DNA of 43,129 nucleotides, taken from contig CAYUMU010000062.1 in the NCBI GenBank assembly GCA_964445985.1, forward strand, positions 1-43,129. Reading direction: 5' to 3'. Below, in pieces: positions 7,808-16,582 of the stretch. Source of the stretch: CAYUMU01 sp964445985 (GTDB taxonomy: Bacteria > Planctomycetota > Planctomycetia > Pirellulales > S012-138). Under the pieces are notes generated by a model. It saw only the letters and a list, made by a program, of their open reading frames with translations, was not told the DNA's origin and searched no databases. A program made the translations under genes and the position numbers. Position 1 is the first letter of the stretch; each line of letters opens with the position of its first letter.

Positions 7808-9072
7808 TCAGAACAACTTAAGTTGCTGGTTAGACGCATTTCCTCGTTTGTTTCGAGCCGATGCCTTCAATCGTTTGATCGCCAAGGCCAAGGACATCTC
7901 CATATCAAACGTGTTCCGATTCAAGCTTGTTTCTTCGACTTCGGACAGCACAGCTTTTCCAATCGCAGCGCCCAACTGTACCGGCACTGCATTCCCGACT
8001 TGCATATATTGGCGGTTCATGGAGCCGCACAGAACCCAGTCGTCCGGAAATCCCTGCAGGCGTGCACACTCTCTGACTGAAAGTGGCCGATTTGCTTCTG
8101 GATGGCAGAGCGCGCTGCCCTTGCGATTTGCTCGCCCTGTGATTGTAGGTGACGGGGCATCCCAAGCCAGTCGTCGAAAGAAACCAGTCTTCCCCCCCCA
8201 GCAGCCATCGACGCGTCGCCCAAGGCTTCTCGCTGCAAGTCTTTTGGTAAATTGCGCCAGTTTCCGCCAGGTGGGACAAGAGCAAAGAACCTCGCGACTT
8301 CGGGGGTGTATACCGAATGTGGGCCTGGATTCGTAGTTATATCAAAAATTGCATCCCTCACCGTCTGCTCGCGATCTCGACTGCTAGATCGATCACCGTG
8401 CGAAGGTTCCGGCATCGCAGGAGCCAGGGTATCTCGGGCACCGATCATGATAAACCGAAGCCGCCGTTGTGGTGCGCCGTACTCAGCGGAGTCCACAACT
8501 GAAAAACTAATATTATAGCCCAGGGTGCCTACATCAGAGATAATCTGTCGAATCGCCGTTCCTGATAGTTCTTCAGGCGCCATGGGTGGCGCATTGTCGG
8601 CGCTACGCTTTTCCCGTCCATTGTATGCGCTTAGGTTCCAGTGCTTGCCGGGTCGTTCGGCGATTGGGCGGTGGCTTAACGCGGCGGTAACGATATTCGC
8701 GACATTCTCCAAAATAAAGTACTTAGGATGGATCTCTTTAATTAACTTCAGGTAAACATAAATCAAATTGCCACGTGGGTCGGAGAGACCTGCGCGCTTG
8801 CCACCAGAGCAAAAACTTTGACAAGGAGGGCCTCCGACCATCAGAAAGACTTCCTTGGGATTTCGATGTCGCTTGAGTATATCTGGGGCGTCGATCTTAG
8901 AGACATCCACTTGCCAGACATCGTGCTCTGGTCGATTTTGCCGCATTGTAGCGCAGCAGAGCTCATCCTGTTCGATGGCAAGCGTTGGTACTATTCCGGC
9001 CTTCTCAAGCCCTAAATCGAGACCCATTGCCCCTGAAAAAAGCGAAATAACTGGTGGACCCTGTTTTTGCAC
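7808..9072 (-). pseudogene. DNA (cytosine-5) methyltransferase, frameshifted near its C-terminus
   Basis: From a GTG at 9072 (GGAGCAAGA just upstream) the frame encodes a C5-cytosine methyltransferase. Motif I is ISLFSGAMGLDLGLE, motif IV GGPPCQSFCSGG with the catalytic Cys, motif VI ENV, and motif VIII QRRLRFIMIG. The target-recognition region follows. After about 8128 the reading frame is wrong. The expected end (CHPEANRP, SVRECARLQGFPDDW, then motif X YMQVGNAVPVQLG) is intact in another frame from 8110 to 7808. One base appears lost between about 8128 and 8110. Repaired, the protein would be about 421 residues, normal for the family. An assembly error cannot be excluded. The region is visibly AT-richer than its neighbours, in keeping with acquisition by transfer. 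Confidence 0.85.
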
Positions 9073-9328
9073 AATTCTTGCTCCGATGGCGATCTGCCAA
9101 GGTGTTCGCTAGTCGAGCGATTCTACCGGTGAATGCCCGATGAGGCTAGGAAGGTGAAGGGGCGAATCGGCGCTTTCACCCAAAGTGTTTTGCAGCTATA
9201 AACGAGAAAAGGTGTTGTTTCGGGGGAAGCGAAGTCAGGCCGATGGGTTCTGGAATCCGTCTGGCCAACAATGCGTTATTTCCCCACCTTCCCGAATGAA
9301 TTCCCTGTCCTTGGCGGGAGTCGCAGCC

Positions 9329-10300
9329 ATGAAATTCGTTGGCACACAGTTGGCGGTAGCAGTCGTGTTGGCTTTGGGCGTTGGATCCCTCAACGCGCAG
9401 GATCCGGCCGGGGGGAATTCGCCCGCCGAAACAGCCAGGCCATCCATCGAACAACTCATCCAAGATTTGGATAGCAACGATTTCAAGGTGCGCGAACAGG
9501 CAACGCGGGGACTGATTGAGCAGGCCGAGGGTTCCGTGGCGCCCGTAACGAAAGCGGCGGAGGGCGACAGCCTGGAAGTCACCTCTCGAGCCGTGGAAGT
9601 GCTGCATCAGTTGATGGATGGAGAAAACAAAGCCGCGGCCGCCGCGGCGAAGGCTGCCTTGGAAAAGTTGGCGGCGGGCGAACATCGCAACGCGGCCCGC
9701 AGGGCCAAGGCCATCCTCACGCCCCCCGAACCGGCCCAACCGCAGCCCAACCCGTTCAATCAACAGATTCAAATCCGCGGCATCCAAATCGGCGGCGGAG
9801 CCCGCATCCAGGTGCAAAACAACAACGGCAATCGGGTCGTCGATGTTGACGCCGATGGCCGCAAGGTTCATATCGAAGAAGCGGCCGACGGCAAGATCAA
9901 GATGAAAGTGACCGAACAAGTGGAGGGCAAGGAAAAGACCTCCGAATACGAAGCCAAGAATGCGGAAGAACTGAAAAAGAATGAACCCAAGGCCCACGAG
10001 CTATACACCAAGTATGGCCAGGGGGGCGGCTTCGGGGCTCGCGTGCAAATCAACGGCGGCAACATTCAAATTCAGGCCATGCCGGCCCAAATTCTGCCGC
10101 AAGCCATGCCCCGCGCCCGAGCCATGATCGTGCCGCAACAGGCTTTGGAAAAACTGGAAGAAGCTCAAAAGCGAATCGACGAAGCCACCGAGCGGGTGAA
10201 GAAGCTGGCCGAAAATAACAACGATCTTAAACCGCTGATCGAAGAACTGGAGAAAGCGCAACAAGAGCTGAAAGAGGCTCGCGGCCAGTTCAACCGCTAA
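9329..10300 (+). CDS. Secreted protein with C-terminal coiled coil (planctomycete hypothetical)
   Basis: A 323-residue protein. It has a signal peptide (1-23, ending GSLNAQ), then an alpha-helical segment of HEAT-like character (about 35-130: IEQLIQDLDSNDFKVREQAT is typical of a repeat start). A Pro/Gln/Asn-rich linker leads to a basic/acidic middle part (VDVDADGRKVHIEE), and Gln/Pro-rich sequence leads to a heptad-like C-terminal coiled coil (about 275-323). The ATG at 9329 follows GGCGGGAG at a good distance and starts the signal peptide; upstream in-frame codons are non-coding in character. A strong terminator follows at 10362, so it is probably a single-gene unit. Function unknown. Confidence 0.7.
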   Translation: MKFVGTQLAVAVVLALGVGSLNAQDPAGGNSPAETARPSIEQLIQDLDSNDFKVREQATRGLIEQAEGSVAPVTKAAEGDSLEVTSRAVEVLHQLMDGENKAAAAAAKAALEKLAAGEHRNAARRAKAILTPPEPAQPQPNPFNQQIQIRGIQIGGGARIQVQNNNGNRVVDVDADGRKVHIEEAADGKIKMKVTEQVEGKEKTSEYEAKNAEELKKNEPKAHELYTKYGQGGGFGARVQINGGNIQIQAMPAQILPQAMPRARAMIVPQQALEKLEEAQKRIDEATERVKKLAENNNDLKPLIEELEKAQQELKEARGQFNR

Positions 10301-10361
10301 AGACAAATCCAACAAATGGAGGGGAGTGGGTACGCCATTCTTCCCGAATCGATTCCAAATC

Positions 10362-10397
10362 AGACGGCGGCAGGCGTTGGGTCGGCCGCCGTCTTTT
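10362..10397 (+). terminator. Intrinsic terminator after the secreted coiled-coil gene
   Basis: AGACGGCGGC (10362-10371) pairs perfectly with GCCGCCGTCT (10385-10394) around a 13-base loop and runs into TTTT. It lies 62 bp after the stop at 10300 and 40 bp before the rhodanese start, so it separates the two transcripts. Confidence 0.8.
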
Positions 10398-10436
10398 CAT
10401 CGTCCGAACCAAATGGACTCTCAGGATCCAACCCGC

Positions 10437-10781
10437 ATGAATTCACCGACTGATGTGCCCCTGGAAGTAAGCTGCGCCGACGTCAAACAATCGCAAGACG
10501 CAGGCCAAGACTTCTTGCTGCTCGATTGCCGCGAGCCCGACGAATACGCCACGGCCAAGATCGCGGGGGCCGAGCTGATTCCCATGAGCGCCTTGCAGCA
10601 GCGGGTGACGGAGTTGGAACCGCACCGCGATCGCCGGATTGTGGTTCACTGCCATCACGGCGGCCGTAGCTTGAGGGTGGCCAACTGGTTGCGGCAGCAA
10701 GGCTACGCCCAGGCCCAAAGCATGGCCGGCGGCATCGACCGCTGGTCGCTGGAAATCGATCCCACGGTGCCGCGCTACTAA
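10437..10781 (+). CDS. Rhodanese-domain protein (sulfurtransferase-like)
   Basis: A 114-residue single-domain rhodanese. It has the CDC25-like/GlpE-type order: LLLDCREPDEYATAKIAGAE with the conserved Asp-x-Arg, then the active-site loop VVHCHHGGRS. Its Cys would carry the persulfide. A final segment around MAGGIDRW closes the domain. It has no signal peptide and so is cytoplasmic. The start was taken at the ATG at 10437 (CAGGA ten bases upstream); an in-frame ATG at 10413 is an alternative. It ends 19 bp before the Ldh2-type gene, so the two may be co-transcribed. The sulfur acceptor is unknown. Confidence 0.85.
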   Translation: MNSPTDVPLEVSCADVKQSQDAGQDFLLLDCREPDEYATAKIAGAELIPMSALQQRVTELEPHRDRRIVVHCHHGGRSLRVANWLRQQGYAQAQSMAGGIDRWSLEIDPTVPRY

Positions 10782-10800
10782 ACAGAGAAATCGCCTTCCC

Positions 10801-11880
10801 ATGCAGAACCAACCGCCGATGATCGATGCCGAGGCATTCAGGGAATTCGCCACGAAAGTCTTGCAAGCCCTGGGCGTTCCCGCCGATCAGGCCGCCGATA
10901 CCGCCGCGCCCCTGGTCTGGGCAAGCCTGAGTGGAATTGATACGCACGGCGTGCGGAACCTCAAATCGTATTATGTCGATCCGGTGGTTCAGGGGCAGAT
11001 CAAGCCGCGGGCTCAATTCAAGATCGAATTCGAGACCGCGATGTCTGCTCGAGCCGATGGCGACAACGGCCTCGGGCTGGCCGCCGGAGGTTGGGGAATG
11101 CGGCTGGCGATCGAAAAAGCAGCGGCCACGGGCATCGGACTGGTCAGCGTGCGGAACTCCAACCATTTGGGAGCGCTGGGTTACTTTTCCGAATTGGCGG
11201 TTGACCACGATATGATCGGTCTGTGCATGTCTGGAAAGCTGTATGCCGGCGGCAACGACCGCGGCATGGCGCCGGCGCTCAGCGTGCAGCCCATGTTCGG
11301 CACGAATCCGCTGAGTGTTGCCATACCCTGCGGCGAGGAGCCGACCTATGTGCTCGATATGGCCACGGCCGTGGCGCCGGTCAATCGCGTTATCAAGGCC
11401 AAAGAAGACGGCCGGCCCATCCCGCTCGGCTGGTGCCTCGACGCCCAGGGCAAACCAACGACCGATCCGGCAGCGGCCAAGGTCTACTTGCCGCTGGGCA
11501 GCACGCGTGAAATGGGCGCTCACAAAGGTTTCGGCCTGGCCATCCTGGTGGAAGTCCTGACGGCGCTGCTTTCCAAAGGTTGGTCCGACACCTCGGGGGG
11601 CGGGTTCGCCCAAGATAAGATCGCGCACTTCTTCGGCGCGATCCGCGTCGATTTGTTCCGCGAGCCAGGCGAGTTCAAAGCAGCCATGGATGCGATGCTG
11701 CGATCGCTTCGTCAGGCCAAGCCAGCGCCCGGACAAAGCCGAATCTATATGCCGGGCGAGATCGAACACGAGTTCGCGCGGCAGCGCCGCACGGCGGGCA
11801 TTCCGCTCACCGACCAGGAATTACGCGAGCTGCGCGAGTTGTCGTCAGAGTATGGTGTTCCTCTGGAAGAGATGGTTTGA
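10801..11880 (+). CDS. Ldh2/malate-L-lactate dehydrogenase family oxidoreductase
   Basis: A 359-residue protein of the NAD(P)-dependent Ldh2/YlbC family (malate, L-lactate, ureidoglycolate and sulfolactate dehydrogenases), usual length. Recognisable landmarks are SGIDTHGVRNL (substrate loop), DGDNGLGL, VRNSNHLGALGYF with the catalytic His, MFGTNPLSVAIPC and the MGAHKGFGLAILVE helix near the C-terminus. Substrate cannot be read from sequence. It is cytoplasmic. The downstream NHL gene starts within or directly after its end, which suggests a shared transcript. Confidence 0.85.
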   Translation: MQNQPPMIDAEAFREFATKVLQALGVPADQAADTAAPLVWASLSGIDTHGVRNLKSYYVDPVVQGQIKPRAQFKIEFETAMSARADGDNGLGLAAGGWGMRLAIEKAAATGIGLVSVRNSNHLGALGYFSELAVDHDMIGLCMSGKLYAGGNDRGMAPALSVQPMFGTNPLSVAIPCGEEPTYVLDMATAVAPVNRVIKAKEDGRPIPLGWCLDAQGKPTTDPAAAKVYLPLGSTREMGAHKGFGLAILVEVLTALLSKGWSDTSGGGFAQDKIAHFFGAIRVDLFREPGEFKAAMDAMLRSLRQAKPAPGQSRIYMPGEIEHEFARQRRTAGIPLTDQELRELRELSSEYGVPLEEMV

Positions 11881-11923
11881 AACGGGTAAGCCGCGCGAGA
11901 AGACTTTGTGGGAGACCTTGATT

Positions 11924-12925
11924 GTGACCAAACGTGATGCAGCGGCCGCCGGAATGGTCGGCGGCGGTGACTTTGTTTACCAGGCAGACGATGCGTTCCT
12001 CCGATTGCCGCCGGGGGTTCGTCCCGGAGAAGCTGTCGGAGTCGCGGTCGATTCTCACGACTGCCTTTACATCTTCAATCGCGGGGGGCAAGAGCCGGTG
12101 ATGGTCTTCGACCCCGAGGGCAACTTCTTGCGGATGTGGGGCGCAGGTCAATTCGTCCGACCGCATGGTATTTTCATCGGCCCCCATGACCACGTGTACC
12201 TGACCGACGATCAGGACCATACCGTCCGCAAATTCTCGACCGACGGTGAGCTCCTGCTGACGCTAGGGACGCGTGGTCGCGCCAGCGATTCGGGCGTGGT
12301 GAACTCCAACTACCTAACGATCCAGCGTCCCGCGCCGCCGTTCAATCTGCCGACCAATCTGGCGATTGCCCCCGATGGCACGCTGTATGTCAGCGACGGC
12401 TACGGCAACTGTTGCATCCACAAGTTTTCGGCCGAGGGAGAACGGTTGCTGTCGTGGGGACAGCCCGGCGAGGGGCCGGGCCAGTTCCAAATTCCTCACG
12501 GAATCGGAGTCGATCACGAGGGTACGGTCGTCGTTGCCGATCGCGAAAACAGCCGCCTGCAATGGTTCTCCCCCGAGGGCGAATTTCTGGAAGAATGGAC
12601 CGACGTGGCGCGGCCCTGCGATGTCGTTTTTGACCAGGACGACAATCTCTACGTCGCCGAACTCGGTTGGCACGCCGGCACGCCCAACCCTCGTCCCGAC
12701 GAAACGGGCGGACGTGTCAGCATTTTCAACCGCCATGGATTACTGCTGAGCCGCTGGGGGGGCGGAATCGATCCGTATGCCGTCGGAGATTTCATCGCGC
12801 CCCACGACATTTGGCTCGACTCGCGAGGAAATCTCTACGTGGGCGAAGTCGCCATTTCGGCCGGGGCCGCCCGCGGTTTGGTCAACGAGGACTATCCCTC
12901 GCTGCAAAAATTCACCAAACAATGA
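11924..12925 (+). CDS. NHL-repeat beta-propeller protein
   Basis: About 333 residues with repeated propeller blades: GVAVDSHDCLYIFNRGG, GIFIGPHDHVYLTDDQDH, NLAIAPDGTLYVSDGYGN, GIGVDHEGTVVVADREN, and a final HDIWLDSRGNLYVGE. This is the pattern of NHL proteins, including bacterial relatives of peptidyl-amidoglycolate lyase and SMP-30-like hydrolases. No signal peptide is evident. I chose the GTG at 11924 (GGGAG nine bases upstream); the in-frame ATG at 11852 would overlap the upstream gene by 29 bases and add 24 residues of unlike character. The role is unknown; the neighbour suggests an oxidative catabolic step (weak inference). Confidence 0.75.
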   Translation: MTKRDAAAAGMVGGGDFVYQADDAFLRLPPGVRPGEAVGVAVDSHDCLYIFNRGGQEPVMVFDPEGNFLRMWGAGQFVRPHGIFIGPHDHVYLTDDQDHTVRKFSTDGELLLTLGTRGRASDSGVVNSNYLTIQRPAPPFNLPTNLAIAPDGTLYVSDGYGNCCIHKFSAEGERLLSWGQPGEGPGQFQIPHGIGVDHEGTVVVADRENSRLQWFSPEGEFLEEWTDVARPCDVVFDQDDNLYVAELGWHAGTPNPRPDETGGRVSIFNRHGLLLSRWGGGIDPYAVGDFIAPHDIWLDSRGNLYVGEVAISAGAARGLVNEDYPSLQKFTKQ

Positions 12926-13018
12926 TCAACCGGAGGGGAGCGGTCCCGTAGAAAACGGCAGGGTAAGTCCATTGGCAATATCAATGCGGGTCAAAAGGCA
13001 ACAAGGCACAGATCCAAC

Positions 13019-13070
13019 TCCAGAACTCCGAATTCCGAATTCCGAACTCCCCACTCCGCACTTCTCCGCC
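13019..13070. repeat. Low-complexity AATTCCG/ACTCC tract
   Basis: A run of near-repeated words (AACTCCG, AATTCCG twice, AACTCCC, CACTCCG) sits in the 230-bp spacer upstream of proS. It has no coding sense and no palindrome. Its origin is like the other polyadic tracts in this window. Confidence 0.55.
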
Positions 13071-13164
13071 CTTCCTCTTGTCCAAATTTGGGCTCCGTGC
13101 GAAACTGCCCGGCCGGGGGTGATCGAACTTCCCCGTTCCCAAGACAAGCCAAGGAGTGACCGCC

Positions 13165-14916
13165 GTGCGCTGGACCAAGACGCTGATCCCCACCATGAAG
13201 GAGAAGACTCCCGAAGGCGCGGAGATTCCCAGCCACGTGCTCATGCTGCGGGCAGGCCTCATCGGTCAGGTCATGGCCGGCGCCTATACCTACTTGCCGC
13301 TGGGTTTGCGGGCCTTGCGCAAAGCCGAACGCATCGTCCGCGACGAGATGGATCGCTCGGGGGCGGTGGAGATTTTGATGCCGGCCCTCACGCCGATCTC
13401 GCTGTGGGAACGCACCGGGCGGGTCAAGGCGTTTGGCAACGTGCTGATCCAGTTCAAGGTGCAGCGCGGCAGCCGCCAGGTGCACATGGCCCTCGGCCCC
13501 ACGCACGAGGAGGTAGTGTGCGAGCAGGTCGCCCGGCATGTTTCCAGTTATCGCCAATTGCCGATCACGCTGTACCAAATTCAAACCAAGTTTCGCAACG
13601 AAGAGCGGCCCCGGTTTGGCGTGTTGCGGACCAGCGAATTCATCATGAAAGACGCCTACAGCTTCGATGCTTCGGTGGAGCAGCTCAACCAGAGCTACGA
13701 CACCATGTACCAAGCCTATTGCCGCATCTTCGATCGCTGTGGCCTCAAGTACTTGCCGGTGGAAGCCGAAAGCGGCCCCATTGGCGGCGACGCCAGCCAC
13801 GAGTTCATGGTGCTTTCGGAGAATGGCGAAGACCGGATCGTGTACTGCCCTGAAACAGGCTACGCCGCGAACATCGAACGCGCCGAAACCGGACCGCGCC
13901 AGGTAACTCCTCCCGACAAGCCAGAAGATCCACTCACGCTGGTCGATACGCCCGAGGCCGGGAGCATTGAGCACGTGAGCAAGCTGATCGGCTGCAAGCC
14001 CAACAAGGTGGTTAAAACGCTGATCTACCTGGCCGACGACCAACCCCTGGCGGTGCTCGTTCGCGGCGATCACGAAGCCAACGAGAACAAGGTTCGCCGT
14101 GCCGTGGGCGCCGCCAAAGTCGAGCTGGCTCCGGTCGAAGTCATCGAACAGGTGACCGGCGCCCGGGTCGGTTTCGCCGGCCCGGTGAAGCTTTCGATCC
14201 CCATTTGGGCCGACTACGACGTGGCCGGCATCAAGAACGCCGTGGTGGGCGCCAACCAGAGCGACAAACACTACACCGGCGCCAACCTGGGCCGCGACTT
14301 CGAGGTTCCCGAGAATCATTTTGCCGATCTGCGCAACGCCGAGGCCGGCGACCCGGCCCCCGGCGGTAAAGGCAAGCTCGAAATCCGCAGCGCCATCGAG
14401 GTGGGCCACGTCTTCAAGCTGGGCACCAAGTACTCCTCGGCCCTGGCCGCGCGGTTCTTGGACGACAAGGAGCAGCAGCACGACATCATCATGGGCTGCT
14501 ACGGCATCGGCGTGAACCGCATCATCGCCGCGCTCATCGAAAACCAGCACGACGAAAACGGCATCCTCTGGCCCATCACGTTGGCCCCCTACGAGGTGGT
14601 CATCACGCCGCTCAACGTCATGCAAGCAGACGTAATGCAGGCCGCCGAAAAACTCTACGAGCAACTACTGGCGGCCGGCGTGGACGTGCTCCTCGATGAC
14701 CGCGACTATCGGGCCGGCGTCAAACTCAAGGACGCCGACCTGATTGGCATTCCCCTGCGCGTCGTTGTCGGCGGTCGCGGCCTGGCCGAAGGCAACCTGG
14801 AAGTAAAGTGGCGCCACGAAGAAGCGCCATTCGCGGTGCCCTTGGCCGGCGGCGACAAGCAGCTGCTGGAACTCATCCAGGCCGAGCGCGCCAAGTACGC
14901 GCCAAAGCCGGTGTAG
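13165..14916 (+). CDS. proS: Prolyl-tRNA synthetase, bacterial type with editing domain
   Basis: A 583-residue class II synthetase that charges tRNA-Pro with proline. It begins with the RWTKTLIPTMKE pattern of bacterial ProRS. Motif 1 region is around LPLGLRALRKAERIVRDEM, motif 2 is TKFRNEERPRFGVLRTSEF, and motif 3 is CYGIGVNRIIAALIE. Between motifs 2 and 3 lies the YbaK-like editing insert (about residues 220-400, with NKVVKTLIYLADD and RGDHEANENKV). The C-terminal anticodon domain follows (ITPLNV onward). The GTG at 13165 has AAGGAG eight bases upstream; a GTG at 13156 overlaps that site and is less likely. It is an essential housekeeping gene of typical length. Confidence 0.95.
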   Translation: MRWTKTLIPTMKEKTPEGAEIPSHVLMLRAGLIGQVMAGAYTYLPLGLRALRKAERIVRDEMDRSGAVEILMPALTPISLWERTGRVKAFGNVLIQFKVQRGSRQVHMALGPTHEEVVCEQVARHVSSYRQLPITLYQIQTKFRNEERPRFGVLRTSEFIMKDAYSFDASVEQLNQSYDTMYQAYCRIFDRCGLKYLPVEAESGPIGGDASHEFMVLSENGEDRIVYCPETGYAANIERAETGPRQVTPPDKPEDPLTLVDTPEAGSIEHVSKLIGCKPNKVVKTLIYLADDQPLAVLVRGDHEANENKVRRAVGAAKVELAPVEVIEQVTGARVGFAGPVKLSIPIWADYDVAGIKNAVVGANQSDKHYTGANLGRDFEVPENHFADLRNAEAGDPAPGGKGKLEIRSAIEVGHVFKLGTKYSSALAARFLDDKEQQHDIIMGCYGIGVNRIIAALIENQHDENGILWPITLAPYEVVITPLNVMQADVMQAAEKLYEQLLAAGVDVLLDDRDYRAGVKLKDADLIGIPLRVVVGGRGLAEGNLEVKWRHEEAPFAVPLAGGDKQLLELIQAERAKYAPKPV

Positions 14917-15027
14917 AAAATTTTGGTATGGCAGTTGCCTAACGAGGCTTGCTGGGGATAGTCGCCAGTGCATCCACAAACATCGCCGCAATAGATGCGC
15001 TCACCCCAGGAACTCGCCAGTTTCACC

Positions 15028-15056
15028 TGCTACCAGCCACCAGCCACCAGCCACTC
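15028..15056. repeat. CCAGCCAC polyadic tract
   Basis: Three back-to-back CCAGCCAC-type words sit just beyond the stop of the minus-strand UDP-glucose dehydrogenase gene. The same words form longer tracts at 28970-29016 and 31411-31511. No hairpin, no coding sense. Confidence 0.6.
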
Positions 15057-15061
15057 CCCCG

Positions 15062-16375
15062 CTACTTCCCCACGCTGGCCCTGCCGATCGAGTGGTACTT
15101 GAAGCCGGCCGCTTGCATGTCTGAAGGCTCGTAGAGGTTGCGGCCGTCGAAGATGATGGGGTTGCGGAGGAGTTTGCGCATGGTTTTGAAGTTGGGGTTC
15201 TGGAACTCTTTCCATTCGGTGCAAATCAAGAGGGCGTCGGCGCCTTCCAGGGCGTCGAGCGGCGCCTGGTGGTATTTGAGCTTGTCGCCGAATTTTTCGC
15301 GCACGTTTTCCAAGGCCACGGGGTCGTGCACCGACAGTTGAGCCCCGCGTTCGAGCAGTCGTTCCACCATCACCACGGCCGGGGCTTCGCGGATATCGTC
15401 GGTGCGGGGCTTGAAGGCCAGGCCCCAGATGGCGAAGCGCTTGCCGGTGAGATCGTTGCCAAACTCCTCCAAAACCTTGGTGAGCAAGACCTCTTTCTGG
15501 TGATCGTTGACTTCATCGACGGCCGCCAAAATGCGCGGGGCCACGCCTACCTGGCGGGCCATCGCTTGCAGGGCCCGCACGTCTTTGGGAAAGCAACTGC
15601 CCCCGTAGCCCAGGCCGGGAAAGAGAAAGGCGAACCCGATCCGCGCGTCGTGGCCAATGCCGCGGCGCACGTCGTTAATGTCGGCGGCCATGCGCTCGCA
15701 GAGATTGGCCACTTCGTTGATGAAGCTGATCTTGGTCGCCAACAGCGCGTTGGCCACGTACTTGGTCATCTCCGCGCTTTCGGGGCACATCGAAAGAAAC
15801 GGGTGCTCGGTTCGCAAGAACGGCCGGTACAACTCGTGCAGGGCTTCGGCCGTTTCTTCCGAGCGCACCCCAACCACCACGCGGTCGGGCCGCATGAAGT
15901 CGTCGAGCGCGGCGCCTTCTTTGAGAAACTCCGGGTTGCTGGCGACATCGCAATCGCGGCTGGTGAGCTCCGCCAGCCGCGCGGCCAGCTCGGCATTGGT
16001 GCCGACGGGGACCGTGCTTTTGATGACCACAATGATTTCGGGCGTGAGCAGCGGGGCCAGGGATTCGGCTACCTTCCACAGGCTGCCCAGGTCGGCGGAG
16101 CCGTCGTCGGACTGCGGCGTGCCCACGGCAATGAACACAAACCGAGAACCATGGACGGCGTCGGACAGCGAGGTGGTGAATTGCAGCCGACCTTGGCTGG
16201 CGTTGCGCTGCACCAGCTCTTTGAGGCCGGGCTCGTAAATGGGGAGCTCCCCCTGTTTGAGCCGGGCGATCTTGCCCTCGTCGATATCCACGCAGCAAAC
16301 ATCGTTGCCCGACTCGGCAAAACAAGTTCCGGTAACCAGGCCCACGTAGCCGGTCCCGATCATGGTGATTTTCAC
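15062..16375 (-). CDS. ugd: UDP-glucose 6-dehydrogenase
   Basis: A 437-residue NAD-dependent enzyme oxidising UDP-glucose to UDP-glucuronate for cell-surface polysaccharides. The N-terminal Rossmann domain has IGTGYVG (residues 6-12) and the family's VGTPQSDDGSADL. SNPEFLKEGAA and the Lys in AEMTKYVANALLATK follow. The catalytic Cys is at about 261 in GYGGSCFPKD. The UDP-binding C-terminal domain has IWGLAFKPRTDDIREAP. The GTG at 16375 has AAGGG eight bases upstream and gives the standard N-terminus. UDP-N-acetyl-mannosamine dehydrogenase is an alternative but fits less well. No sugar-transfer genes are adjacent except possibly the distant DegT gene. Confidence 0.92.
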   Translation of the reverse strand: MKITMIGTGYVGLVTGTCFAESGNDVCCVDIDEGKIARLKQGELPIYEPGLKELVQRNASQGRLQFTTSLSDAVHGSRFVFIAVGTPQSDDGSADLGSLWKVAESLAPLLTPEIIVVIKSTVPVGTNAELAARLAELTSRDCDVASNPEFLKEGAALDDFMRPDRVVVGVRSEETAEALHELYRPFLRTEHPFLSMCPESAEMTKYVANALLATKISFINEVANLCERMAADINDVRRGIGHDARIGFAFLFPGLGYGGSCFPKDVRALQAMARQVGVAPRILAAVDEVNDHQKEVLLTKVLEEFGNDLTGKRFAIWGLAFKPRTDDIREAPAVVMVERLLERGAQLSVHDPVALENVREKFGDKLKYHQAPLDALEGADALLICTEWKEFQNPNFKTMRKLLRNPIIFDGRNLYEPSDMQAAGFKYHSIGRASVGK

Positions 16376-16582
16376 AAGCAAACCCTTGGCAAAGACCCCG
16401 CGGCAATTGCCCTGCCAACACACTCTCATCCGGCAAACATCCGGCAACCACGCGGTCATTCCAAAATTGCCTGGGCGTGGCGGATTTGCAATGCCGCACT
16501 GAAATATGATCGAGAAAAAGCTCGCTGTGCCACGGGGCCTGTTCGCCGCGAGGTAACGTGATGTTTGCCTCGACCGCGCCGG

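Noticed and set aside
7128..8336. Plus-strand frames opposite the methyltransferase module
   Set aside because: The minus strand carries all C5-methyltransferase motifs; the plus frames are shadows.
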